Shown in pieces: positions 41,661-53,115 of a stretch of 64,000 nt of DNA; within the stretch, counting starts at the first letter, position 1; the number at the start of each line of letters is the position of its first letter. Origin of the DNA: Ectocarpus siliculosus (Eukaryota; Sar; Phaeophyceae; Ectocarpales; Ectocarpaceae); the NCBI GenBank assembly GCA_000310025.1, contig FN648572.1, positions 1 through 64,000 on the forward strand. Reading direction: 5' to 3'. A program made the translations under genes and the position numbers. The notes beneath the pieces are model-generated. The model had not been told where the DNA came from. It ran no database searches and saw only the letters and a program-made list of their open reading frames with translations.

Positions 41661-43510
41661 GACTCACCTCTTTTCACGAGCCCTCTTGTGAGCTTCCGCA
41701 GCAGCAATATGCCAGGCACGTCTAAAGGTGGCTTAGACGCCCGCTGTACTAGCTTCCGCGGAAATACTGTCGCGTACACAGTCACCCATATGTGACCTTT
41801 CGTGGAAGTACCCTTTATATATATCCAATTTCACCAACCTAGGTTTGCCTGTGGTTCGGAGATCATTTCCACAACCGAAACATTTCCGCTGAGCAACCGT
41901 ATAATCGAGTGTTATCGTGTCCGTAGCATGAAACTGGCTTCCGTATCAGTCGTTTTCTACTTTCGATGCAAGTACATCTCGGAAGCGCAGGGCATTTTGT
42001 CACGCTTTAATGGAAGCCGCCTGGAAGCTACAGCAGTGCGACTCCCCCACCGTAGCTCAACGCGATTACGCGATTTCCATGCACATGGGTTAATCTTAAA
42101 GGGGGGTAGACTGAGCTCCCATGGATGCAGCGGTGGTTGCTTCCATGGAAAGAAGTATCGCCTGCACTTGTACGGAAGTACTACCGGACTAACATGGGAA
42201 TCCGTCCATCAAAACTATCGTGTTATATATAAATACTCACAGGATCGTCGTGACGTGATACATTTCTTGTTACTGGCATCGGAATAAAAAAAAAAGATGG
42301 CTCGATATTTGGGTTTCTACAGCAGTATGGACCAGACGCCGACTGTACATAGAAGTCGTACGAGTGTCGACCTAGTTGTTGTGCTGTCACAGCATCTTCC
42401 ACGCACTTCTGCCAGTGCTGGTTTGTTGATTGGAGTATTGTAGGCCGAGATACAGCCGTGGGATTCTCGGGTTGTGGAGGCAAAAGTGAACCAGGGCAAA
42501 AAATTGCATGCAGACCTCGATTGCTGCTGTTGCAAAACGCGGCGGCTTACGCGTCCACTGCGGCATGCCGTTAACGTACGTTGAAGGAACTAGTTTGTTG
42601 CACTACGTCGTTTGGCTGGACGATGACATGAAACAGCCTGCTTCCCTAGGAGCAGACGCACTTTCGCTACCTGCATTGTCTAACTTCCACGACCGCTGCA
42701 ATATAAGCTTTCAAGGAAGTAATAACGTGAGCTCCGTGGAAGAAAACCATGCCCTAGATCCCACTTACACGTTGTGGCGAGGAAGTGGTAGTATACAGCC
42801 AGCTTCCGCAGAACCGGTGTGACTTTCACATCTATTCTATTGTCAGCTTCGGTATCGAACAGACTGCTTCCCTAGAAGTAGACTCGCCATTTGTAACGAG
42901 CCACTTGTGAGCTTCCGCAGAGCAATGTGCCAGCCACGTCTGTCAGTCTTGAGCTTCCGTCAAAGTTACAATGTGGCTATGGCGCCCGCTGCAGCTTCCG
43001 TAAAAGTAATCCATGTTCCCCACTTCACTTACTATAATCGACGACGGCATGCAACCAGCCGGCTTGGTGATGAGGCTCAGGATGACTTCCACGGACCGAC
43101 GCTTTTGTGAACTTCCACGGAAGCAATGTGACTTACACAACACTATCACTTGTTTCCAGGTCAATCATCATGCGGCCTATTTCACCTACTACGTTGTTTT
43201 GGCGAAGGTAGCGTACACGCACCTTCCACGGATTAACTATCGATACCACATGGAAGTTGATGGAAGACGACCTTTGCTCGCCATTGGACACTCCCACGGA
43301 AGTTCGAATAATGGCTTCCATGGAAGTCGCTGAATTCCACGGAAGTTGAGCTATGGCAAATTCAATGACTTCCAAGGAAGTGCAAGGAACGTCTTCCATG
43401 GAAGTTGACAACGTTCCATGGAAGGTACGTGGGAATCGAGACGAACGCTTCCATGGAAGTAACTTCCATGGAAGTAACTTCCATGGAAGTCGATTATCTT
43501 CCATGGACGT

Positions 43511-43930
43511 CGCTGCCCAATCGTTCCGTTTACTTCCATGGAAGTAACGTCCACGGCAGTAAGTGTGGTTCCGTGGAAGTCGCTGCCCACTCGTTCCGTT
43601 TACTTCCATGGAAGTAACGTCCATGGAAGTATGTGTGGTTCCGTGGAAGTCGCTGCCCACTCGTTCCGTTTACTTCCATGGAAGTTACTTCCATGGAAGT
43701 ATGTGTGGTTCCGTGGAAGTCGCTGCCCACTCGTTCCGTTTACTTCCATGGAAGTAACTTCCATGGAAGTATGTGTGGTTCCGTGGAAGTCGCTGCCCAC
43801 TCGTTCCGTTTACTTCCATGGAAGTAACTTCCATGGAAGTATGTGTGGTTCCGTGGAAGTCGCTGCCCAATCGTTCCTTTTACTTCCATGGAAGTTACTT
43901 CCATGGAAGTAATTGTGGTTCCGTGGAAGT
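43511..43930 (+). repeat. 70-bp tandem repeat, six copies
   Basis: TCGTTCCGTT begins at 43521, 43591, 43661, 43731 and 43801, and with one change at 43871: exact 70-bp steps. Each unit carries two CTTCCATGGAAG palindromes plus TTCCGTGGAAGTCGCTGCCC. Confidence 0.97.
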
Positions 43931-44260
43931 TAATGCCAGATTCTCGTTAAGGATCGATGGACGGACTTCCATGGAAGTGAACTTCCATGGAAGTCCGACC
44001 GGACTTCCGTGGAAATTTCAGGCGAGACTTCCATGGAAGCTACCACCGCTGATTCCATGGAAGTACGAGCTACTTCCATGGAAGTAGCGTGGAAGTACGG
44101 GGGCGGATTCGCACGACCACTTCCATGCGGCTTCCATGGAAATGCCTTGTACTTCCATGGAAGTAGCTCGTACTTCCATGGAAGTACAAGGCACTTCCAT
44201 GGGCTTCCATGGAAGTAACAATATGCTTCCATGGAAGAAAAAATCCACTTCCATGGAAGC

Positions 44261-44929
44261 GGGTACCATATGGACAATAATGTATATTACCCGGTTAGCG
44301 TGGGCTGTGAAGCACTTGCAACTTGGACAGACTTGCACAGGGGGTGGAAACCCTGGTTTTGGTGGGCACTGGGGCCACGGAGGGAAAGTATATTCTTTCA
44401 ATGTATGTTTGCTCGGGTGGCTATAGTCTACTTCCCATTCTGCTTGTCGTCAAACGAAAAGAACTGGAATCTTGGTATGTATGTAGGTAAACCTCAAAAA
44501 ATTCTCCGCAAAACAGCCACACGAAAAAATCCTTGAAGCAAACACATGTCATGATGTACATTCCTAAACCCTTACTATAATACTGCTGCACGAAGAAACG
44601 TGAAAACGATACTTACCTATTAGAGGGGACAGACAGGTCGAACAGGAAACCAAACCAATAATGGTGGTGCTGCAGTAGCCTTTGAGTAAAAATAAAATAT
44701 CACAATTGGGACCTTCATGTGTTACTTGGTTTCAGAGGACCCCCGTACCCTGCAGGCCCGATGATGTATACCTTCAGTTGTAGGTGTGGGGTATATCTTC
44801 GTGCACCCTGCCCTCGCTCGAAGAGATTTTTCGTTTTCTTCGTACGGCCAACTGAAACTCCGGGCAGACGCGGTAGCAGCATCTTCCACCGACCTTTTCT
44901 TCCTGCCCACAGCAAGCAAGTGAAGGTCG
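44261..44929. other. No gene recognised
   Basis: Transition out of the palindrome array. No repeat or coding signal that I can support. Confidence 0.4.
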
Positions 44930-45085
44930 ATGGCAACAAACAAGACTGGCGGAGAGGAGCGAGGGTCACTGGACGCACGTTGTAGACATGCATTCAGCGA
45001 CCCAGAGATTATAGCAGGAGGCGATTTCATAGAGTATGTGGAGACCGGGAACGGATGCATCAAACACAAGGAAACGCTACGAGGG
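44930..45085 (+). CDS. Hypothetical protein, candidate first exon
   Basis: ATG at 44930 opens 52 codons (MATNKTGGEERGSLDARCRH...) with even, acidic/basic composition, ending at CGAGGG|GTGAGA. Reading through stays open to 45217. No homology recognised and no downstream exon placed, because the satellite begins about 250 bp on. Confidence 0.36.
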
Positions 45086-45339
45086 GTGAGAGCGTTGGAC
45101 GAGGTGAAATTGAGGCGCAATCATGCAAGCGTCCAACATCCGTGCCAATATCCGAGCCTCCTGCGAAACGTGATCTCCCCAGGCTTCATGGGTCTGAGTG
45201 AAGGTCTCCGTCCTTAGTTTCTTTTTACTGCTGTCGCCAGGGCTTGTAGTTTTCAGAAGCTTGATCCAGCCCGCACCTTTTAGAAAATATACATAACGTC
45301 TTCTTGTGGCCCTCTGCAACCTGCAAAGATTGGTTTCCC

Positions 45340-47600
45340 AAGATACCCGTCTTGTGGTGCGGTTTGCAGAAGACACCATTCCTCTTCCTCAACATCATCA
45401 CGCCACCTACGGCGTGTAACGACTTACATACAAGCCTTGCGATCCAGGTAGACGGTCTGAGTTCCAGGTAGTGGTTCGTCGTTCAAGTAGGCAGCATACA
45501 TGCAGTACTTTCCTATTCTCAACATGATCGAATCGGATAGAGGTTGTGGTTCGTCTTGCGGGGTCGTTGTTGTTCTTGAGGTCTTCTTTCCTGAACGTCA
45601 TGACGCTGCCTGCGACCTGCAAATGTTCGTCTCGAAGCTGCTTGTCCTTGTGATGAAGTTTGCAGATGACGTCCGTTTCCCTTCCTCAACATTATCACGC
45701 CCCCTGCGACTTGCAACGGTTTTCTTACAAGAAGCTTCTCGGTTGGCCTTCGAGGTCTGCGTTCCAGGTAGTGGTCGGTCTGTGTTCCAGGTAGTGTTTC
45801 TGTGTTCCCGGTAGTAGTCGGTCTGCGTTGCACTAGGCAGATGATATCGATTGGTTGTCCTCGTGATGCCGGATGGAGCTCTTCGTTCGTCCTTGGGTAG
45901 TCTGCAGAGGATGTCCTTGAGGTTTCCTCCTTCAATGTTACGAGGCCGCCCTGCAACCTGCAACGATTGTTTTCCAAGCTTCTTGTCTTGTGATGCGGTT
46001 TGCAAACTTCGTCATGTCTCTTCCTCAACATCATCACGCCACCTGCGACCTACAACGATTTACTGCAATCTGCTCCTTGCGTTTCAGATAGATTTCGTTC
46101 TGCTTTCAAGGTACTGCAGCCGATCTGCGTTCCAGGTAGTCGGTCTGCGTTCCAGGTACTAGTCGATCTGGGTTCCAGGTAGTTGGTCTGACTTCCAGGT
46201 AGTGGTTCTGCCTTCCTGTAGGCAGATGATGTATTTTCCCTTTCTCAACATGATCAAATCGGATAGAGCTTGTGGTTCGTCTGGCGGTGCAGTTAATGTC
46301 CCTGAGGGTTTCCCTCCTCAACACCATTGCGCTGTCTGCGACCTGCAAATGCTCGTCTCGAAGCTGCTTGTCCTTGTTGTGCAGTTTGAAGATGACGTAT
46401 TTTTCCCTTCCTCAACATCATCACGCCACCTGCGACCTGCGACGGTTTCTATACTAAAAGCGTCTTGGTTGGCATTCCAAGTAGTTGTCGGTCTGCGTCC
46501 CAGGTAGTAGTCGGTTTGGGTTCCAGGTAGCGGTTGTGTGTTCCAGTAGGCATAGGATATCGATTGGTTGTCCTCATGATGCCGGATGAAGTTTTTCGTT
46601 CGTCTTGCGGTGTAGTCTGCAGAAGATGTCCTTGAGGTTTCCTACCTCAGCGATACGAGGCCGCCCTGCAACCTGCCAATATTGTTTTCCAAGCTTCTTG
46701 TCTTGTGATGCGGTTTGCAAACGACGTCATTTCTCTTCCTCAACACCATCACGCCACCTGCGACCTGCAACGATTTACATACAATCTCCTTGCGTTCCAG
46801 GTAGTAGTCGTTCTGCCTTCAAGGCACTGTAGCCGATCTGTGTTCCAGGTACTGTAATCTGTCTGCGTTCCAGGTAGTGGTTCTGTGCTCCAGTACGCAG
46901 TTATTTTCTTTCGCTAAACCAACATGATCTAACCGGATGGAACTTGTGGTTCGTCTGGCGATGCAGTTGATGTTCTTGGGGGTTTCCTTCCTCAACGTCA
47001 CGAGGCCGCCTGCGACCTGCAACTATTTGTCTTGAAGCTGCTTGTCCGGTTGTGTAGTTTGCAGATGGCGTCCTTTTCAGTTCCTCAACATGCCCACGCC
47101 TCCTGCAACCTGCAACGATTGATATAGAAGTTTCGCGTTTCGCGTTCAAGTAGAGGTCCTTTGCTCCAGTAGGTATAGACGATATCGATGATTCGTGCTC
47201 ATGATGCCGGATAAAGCTTTTTCGTTCGCACTACGGTGTAATCTGAAGATGCGGTCGTTGAACTTTCCCTTCATCAACACTATGACACCCCCTGCGACCC
47301 GCAAAAATTCGTTGCACAAGCTTCTTGTCATGTGGTGCACTTTGCAGATTATGCCATGTTCCCTTCCTCAACACCATTAAGCCTCCTGCGACCTGCAACG
47401 ATTTATTTACGAGCTTCTCGTCTTGAGTTCCAGGTAGCGGTTCTTTTGTGTACTAGTCGGCAGACGAGGTGGATTCTTGTCCCTCAGCATGATGACACCG
47501 GATGGAGCTTTTCGTTCGTCCTACGATGTAGTCCGCAGATGATGTCCTCAAGTAAGGTGTCCCATCCTCAGCATTTTGACGCCTCCTGCTGTCGAAAGGA
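45340..47600 (+). repeat. Diverged tandem repeat, 280-390-bp units
   Basis: The anchor CCTCAACATCATCACGCC (with changes), followed by TGCGACCTGCAACGATT, occurs at about 45387, 45684, 46023, 46410, 46738, 47083 and 47365. Inside the units GTTCCAGGTAGTAGTCGGTC is itself repeated. Seven units or more. ORFs on either strand are repeat translations. Confidence 0.88.
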
Positions 47601-47989
47601 ATGATATCCAGTCTCCATGGGGCTGAACCTTCTCGTCCTGTGGTACAGCCGGCAGAGTATATTCTTCCCTGCCTCCTGTTCCCCCTTTGCAGGGCTAAAT
47701 TTTCCTCCTATCATCTCTCCAGGCTCTCAAATGTTCTTGATCTCTCACTCATCTCCCCCCCACACACACATGATTTGCGTACATCGACCGTTCACTTACC
47801 TGTAGCCTCTGAGGAGAGTTATTTTTCTTTCTATTGTTTTGCCTTTTCTCCGAGTTGGTTTTGCCGGGAATGCCATGCACCAGTCGGCCATTTCTCGGCA
47901 ATAGGTAGATTTGCTTTCTTAGGCGACCACGAGTTGGGCAAACCAGAATATAGCGGTTACAGTTGAGTTTTTCGGCGCATAAGTCGTTT

Positions 47990-49440
47990 TTCGATGGAGA
48001 GGTGAAGAAACACTCAGTGTTAAGACGAAATTATAAGACTTGTGCTCTGCTTGAACTATTTCTGACGACCATTCGCTTGGATGGCTGGTATCCCGTCCGG
48101 CTTGAAGTCGATTAATTGTGAATAGCTGAAAGCTCGAAGCGCGACTGGACAGATTGTGTTGTGCACGGTCTGTACCTCTTCGATTTGTGTGTGGTTTGAT
48201 TTCGTGGCACTAGGTGCCCATTCTCCGGGAACCGAACTTATTTCCGGTTACATTGGAGGGATTGAGTGTTCCCACCGCGCGAGACTTTTTTCTGTCGACC
48301 TCCTGCTGGACACAAGTCGTTCGTGAAGACAGCACCTGATTATCTCAACGGATTTCAGGAGAAAGTCAGATGAATCTAGGAGGAGGACAATTGCAAGGTG
48401 CCGTTGTCCGCCCCGACTTCGAAAGACTACGAGACGTTCTTTCTGTTCGTACCCGAATCAAAGACCGGTCTTTCCGATTAAAATAAACATTTTCCAAAAG
48501 ATGGTAGACGAGGCCAATATTGAAGTTTCTACATGAATTCATATATTGACCGCATTTGTTTCGAGTGCCGCTACTTTTCGAGCGTTGCCATTGAGGAATT
48601 TGGAATCGCTTGGTTTGTGTGAGGACGCCCAACGTGATGGTCGTTCATTATCGCCCTCGAGAGGGGCGCAGGTTCGCGAAATGAGTTTCAGCGGCGGAAA
48701 ACGGTTTGTATTTTTCGGCGCAACACTCTTGTTTGACGGGGGTGAAAACAAACAATCGTCCTCACGTCGAAATTTCAAGGCTTGCGCCCGGCTTGAGTTA
48801 TTTCTGGCATTCACTTGATTGGACGGCTGGATCGGCTTGACGCCGTTAAAGAGTGATCTGCTGAAACTATAAAGTGATGAGCTGAAAGCACCATTGTACA
48901 TATTATGTTTTACATGGTCTGTATCTCTTCTGCGATTCGTGTGTGGTTTGCCTTCGTCGCACTACGTGCCCATTCTCCGCGAACGAATTCACGGTTATAT
49001 TGGAGGGATTGGGTGTTCCCAATACGCGAGTCGTTTTCGGTCGACCTCCTGCGGGACATAGTTTCGTTCGTGGAGACAGCAACAGACTCAACGGATTTTA
49101 AGAGAAAATCCGATGCATTTATGAAAAGGATGGCTCAACCGGGCTGTTTGCGCGCCCTCTTCATTTGAAGACGCGGAATGTTCTCACTGTTTGTGCGTAG
49201 ATCAGCGACCAATATTTCCAGATCCACATTTAAAAACAGAAAATAAATGGATAAGCTTTTCGCACTTTTCCTGTTATCGAGCGCAACTAATTTTCGAGCG
49301 CTGCGATCGACAAAAAATACCTCGCCTGGTTTGTGTGGGGACGCCCAGCCTGGTGATAGTCGTCCACTCTCGCCGTCGGACACGGGCGCGGGTTTGCGAA
49401 ACGACACCCGGTGTTGCCGCGTAGCATGTGGAGTACCAGA
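47990..49440 (+). repeat. Diverged tandem duplication of about 720-740 bp
   Basis: Anchors pair at 48350/49091 (CGGATTTCAGGAGAAAGTC), 48615/49330 (TTTGTGTGAGGACGCCCA) and near 48250/49000 (TTGGAGGGATTGAGTGTTCC), offset 715-741 bp. Identity is roughly 75-80% by eye. No gene recognised inside. Confidence 0.78.
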
Positions 49441-50119
49441 CCAACGGTGAATGATGCAGTACCAGTCGATCATTAGCGCACGGAAACGTCCTGCCGGCGC
49501 CGGTGAAGTAACGTTTGTCGGGAGGGATGTTGAAATTTTGAAACGCGATTGATTAAAGAGGCGTGAAACACACAGATAAACGAAAATAGCATTTGAGTCA
49601 TGGCAACGAGCGCGAAACCTCTCCTGGTTTGATGTATGTGTAGGAATGAGTAGTAGGAATTGTCCGTGGAGGAAATTTGGTCAAATGCTAGGAAGGACCC
49701 GATAGTGACGTTTACCAGAATCGGTACACCTTCGCGTATAGCCTCGGAAGGACGCTGGTTGGAATCTCCTTGGGTGCACATTTTTCTCCTGACTCGGATA
49801 TTTGTCCGTTGATGTCAGTCCCGAGAGCAGTCAATCCAACAAAGAACTTTGTGACACCTCCATCGAATTACCCGTCCTGGCCCCACTGGGTTCCCAGTTG
49901 ATTAAGGGTATAGTCTGCGGGTGAAGAGTGTTGAAGGAGACGCAATTCGCAGGGTATCCGTCTATTGAGTTTTACCAGAATCGGTACACCTTCGCATGAA
50001 CCTATAATAATACCAGGGCTACGAAAGGCCCCGCCGCCCCCAATTGGCGGGGGGGGGGCACGATGGGAAGATTATTGTAGACACAAGGAGATGAGACCGA
50101 AAGAGCGAGGTAGATATAG
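49441..50119. other. No gene; small duplicated phrase and G run
   Basis: TTTACCAGAATCGGTACACC TTCGC occurs at about 49712 and again at about 49971. A G-rich run lies at 50045-50058. No coding signal. Confidence 0.5.
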
Positions 50120-50252
50120 ATGATGGATCTCGGTAAATCCATAATGAGGGGGGGCTTGCGGAAGGGCGACTCTACAGCGCGATGATTGGAAGAGCCTGAT
50201 ACGAAGGTAAAAGACGGTTGCGGTTGGCGGTCCGCGGCTCTTTAAGAAGGAC
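50120..50252 (+). repeat. Dispersed repeat, copy 1 (pairs with 61245-61378)
   Basis: GCGGAAGGGCGACT, CAGCGCGATG, AGCCTGATACG and GGTTGGCGGTYCGCGGCTCT occur in the same order and spacing at both sites, about 80% identical by eye. Confidence 0.7.
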
Positions 50253-50273
50253 GAATACCAATACGAATAAACT

Positions 50274-50573
50274 GTAATTCATTGTGCACGGAAGAATCCG
50301 GAACATCTCCCAGATCTACGGATGTCTTTGGGTTGTTGTTGTTGTGCCGCCGTGAAGGCGTGTTGGCTCGGATGTCTTGGTTCGGTTTTCTGGGGTCCCC
50401 CAAAGAGAAAGGCCTCACGGAATTGTAATTCATTGTGCACGGAAGAATTCGGAACATCTCCCAGATCTACGGATGTCTTTGGGTTGTTGTTGTTGTGCCG
50501 CCGTGAAGGCGTGTTGGCTCGGATGTCTTGGTTCGGTTTTCTGGGGTCCCCCAAAGAGAAAAGCCTCACGGAA
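50274..50573 (+). repeat. 151-bp tandem duplication
   Basis: ATTGTGCACGGAAGAATYCG begins at 50281 and 50432. The units are almost identical up to AAGCCTCACGGAATT, so duplication is recent. Confidence 0.95.
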
Positions 50574-50599
50574 TTCTATTTCTGCTGCCTCGCTGCTCC

Positions 50600-51929
50600 T
50601 GCAGCGAGAGTTTGATAGACGCGTGTCCACTGGACCCAAGGGTCATGTTGTGAAGAAGACACAGTGTGTAACATGCAGCCCACTTAGGAGGGCCACGCGG
50701 CAAGAGAAGGGCAGCAGCTGGCTACATCGAAGTTCAGACGATAGCTAGCATTCGTGTCGTAGCTTTTCTCACTGAGCTGAGGGACGAGGGTGGGATGAAG
50801 ATGGAGCACTCTTGGCCGGAGCGCCCCGCCGCGTAGTAGACCACTACTACTCCGGAACCCGACACCCCGCGGTATGTGTGCTTTCGTATCAAATCCCATC
50901 ATGGGTTGGCAAAAACTCATCTCATGACAGCAGTATTGTCGCCGTGTCAACTCGTGAGCGGTGCAACTCCGACGTACCGTATGTGCTAATTCGGAGGTAT
51001 GCATATGCCGCCACATGAGATCACACAACATACGTCTTCGCCCATCGTTTATTCGACGATCTGCTGTGTGGTGGTATTTGTACTTGGATTGTGCGGGATC
51101 TACTTCTCGTCTGCCCCGCCACCGCGCGGTTTCTGCAACCGTACCACAGGAAACAAGCAGCAATCGAACTCTAGTATATGTGTTCTACATACACTCATCG
51201 TGAGGCCTTTTGTACGGGAGTGCGTGTACTGTAGCGGGCTATGCGTAATCTAGCCTCAGATGCTCCTCAACCGAACGCACGCTATGTGATAGAACGCCCG
51301 CTTGGCAACGTTGGTTTGGGGAGACTGTCTCGAGACAGCAGGCACACATTGTTATACGGAACGTGACACAATGTAACACATCCCCTGGGCCGTTTGCTCT
51401 ACGAAAGCCGTGTACACACATTCGTGCACACCAACACAAGTCATAGAACGCTTCGAGACAGCAACCGTCTGCCCGAAAACGTACACAGACATGCACATAC
51501 ATGCACACATACGTGGATATATGCGCTCGTTGTTAAACGATGTATACGTGCGCTGCGTGTAGGACGTTCTGCAACATGCTTCACTCACACGGAGATACGG
51601 AACAACGTACTTCGAAGGGCTTCATGTACAGGCACGTATGTGCTCGAACGCCTATCATTTTTCCATACAATAGGCGCTCGTACAGCGGTGCCGTATAACG
51701 TATATGCATGCGCACATGCTCTCGAACCTGAAATGTCGACGTCGTTTGTATGGAAACGTGTGCATACTGCATGCACGTACAGGTTCGCGTGCGCGACACT
51801 GTGCAGCGTCCCGAAAAGCTTCAGTCGTCTACTCGGACACTTCGCAGAAGGCTCCTGCACTATCTTTGCCTTAACGGGATGCTACAGTAGTGTACGTACG
51901 GTGCCCTTTTACTGAACGTGTCCCGGGTG
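50600..51929. other. No gene recognised
   Basis: Rich in CA/GT and CATGCA words (51390-51790). No regular repeat or credible exon. Confidence 0.4.
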
Positions 51930-53115
51930 CAATGAAGGCGCTTAGTTTTGGCTACCGTCGTACTCTGAAGTAGGTTAGCCTGAACCCGAGCAAACAAAAT
52001 AATTTGTAGTCGCTTGTACGGTGGTCTGCTACTGATTGTGAGGCTGGCTTCGGCCACCGTCTCACTTTCAGTACATTGGGCGGATCCGGAGCGCAAAACA
52101 ATGAACGTCGCTGTCATTGAGTGTGTGGCTGATTTCGGCCACCGCCGCAATCTAGGTTGGTCGGATCCGGAGTGCAAATAAATACTGCTTGACATGGTGA
52201 GTTGCTTGTACGGTGCCCTGTTGCTGAGCCTGCGTCTAGCGTTTGCTACCGTCGCACCTTCAGTGCGTTGGTCTGGTCCGGAGCGCAGTTGTTGAGACGT
52301 CGCTTGTACGATGCCCTATTACTGAGCGTACGGCTGGCTACGGCCACCGCCACACTCTCGGTAGGTAGTCGGATCCGGAGTGCAAAATACACTGAAATTA
52401 TACTTGAAGTACTTACTTGTACGGTGCCCTGCTACTGGGGGTGCGCCTGGTTTCGGCCACCGCCAAACCCTCCGTAGGTAGTCGGATCTGGAGTGTAAAC
52501 AATACTCAAATAACACTTGAAGTGTCGCTTGTACTGTGACCTGTTACTGATCGTGCCCCTAGCGTTAGCTGCCACCCGCTGTCGGTAAGTTTATCGGATC
52601 CAGACCGCAAATAAAACAATCATAGTCGCTTGTACGGTGCCCTGTTACTGAGCGCGAGGCTGGCTTCGGCCATCGTCGCACTCTCAGTAGGTTAGTCGGA
52701 TCCGAAGCGAAAATATAGCAACAGTCACTCACGGTGCCCTGCTACTGAGCGTGCGTCTTGTTTCGGCCACTGCCACACCGTCGGTAGGTAGGCTGGCTTC
52801 GGCCACAGCCGCACTTATGCCACCGTCGCACTCTTAATAGATAGTCGAATCTGGAGTGGAAGAAATGTCGCTCGAACGGTGACCTGTTAATGAGCTCATG
52901 GCTGTTTACCACCACTGTCAAACGCTCGATAAACTAGCTGGATCCGGAGTGTGATAACGATCCTTACCCTAACCCTAACCCTAACCTTTTCGGCTAGCTT
53001 CGGCCATCGCCACAAACTCAGTAGGTTAACCGATCCGGAGCGCAAGAATAGTTGCTTGTACGGTGCCGTGGCTACTGATGATCGAGCCCGGCTTCGGCCA
53101 CGGGGTGGTAGTTGT
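51930..53115 (+). repeat. About 100-bp satellite, ten degenerate copies
   Basis: CTTGTACGGTGCCCTGTTAC, GGCTTCGGCCACCGTCGCAC and GTCGGATCCGGAGYGCAAA recur in order. Starts are near 52014, 52206, 52308, 52417, 52529, 52629, 52728, 52873 and 53054, mostly 99-112 bp apart, with a few irregular or double-length steps. Confidence 0.92.
52967..52984 (+). repeat. Interstitial telomeric repeat (CCCTAA)3
   Basis: Three perfect CCCTAA units with a partial unit on either side, inside the satellite. The reverse strand is TTAGGG, the common eukaryotic telomere type. A weaker CCCTAACCCTCACCCT lies at 37016-37031. Confidence 0.92.

Larger units (their letters stand above)
36540..44260. repeat. Array of CTTCCATGGAAG palindromes
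   Basis: The perfect 12-bp palindrome CTTCCATGGAAG, often extended to ACTTCCATGGAAGT, and its degenerate forms (CTTCCGTGGAAG, CTTCCACGGAAC) recur throughout 36540-37360 and 39160-44260. Density is highest at 43440-44260, where tandem copies are 15 bp apart. It is absent from about 37380-39160, where a gene lies. Every ORF inside is a translation of the palindrome (SMEV, FHGS, LPWK) and is not treated as a gene. Confidence 0.93.

Noticed and set aside
43440-43930. CRISPR-like regular repeats
   Set aside because: Units are contiguous 15-bp and 70-bp tandem repeats without variable spacers, in eukaryotic DNA.
36534-44426. Many ORFs of 60-195 codons rich in SMEV, FHGS and LPWK repeats on both strands
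   Set aside because: They are translations of the CTTCCATGGAAG palindrome in all frames. No frame is preferred.
45519-46348. Long minus-strand ORFs opposite the 45-47 kb repeats
   Set aside because: They repeat the same peptide phrases with the satellite period and have no domain signature.
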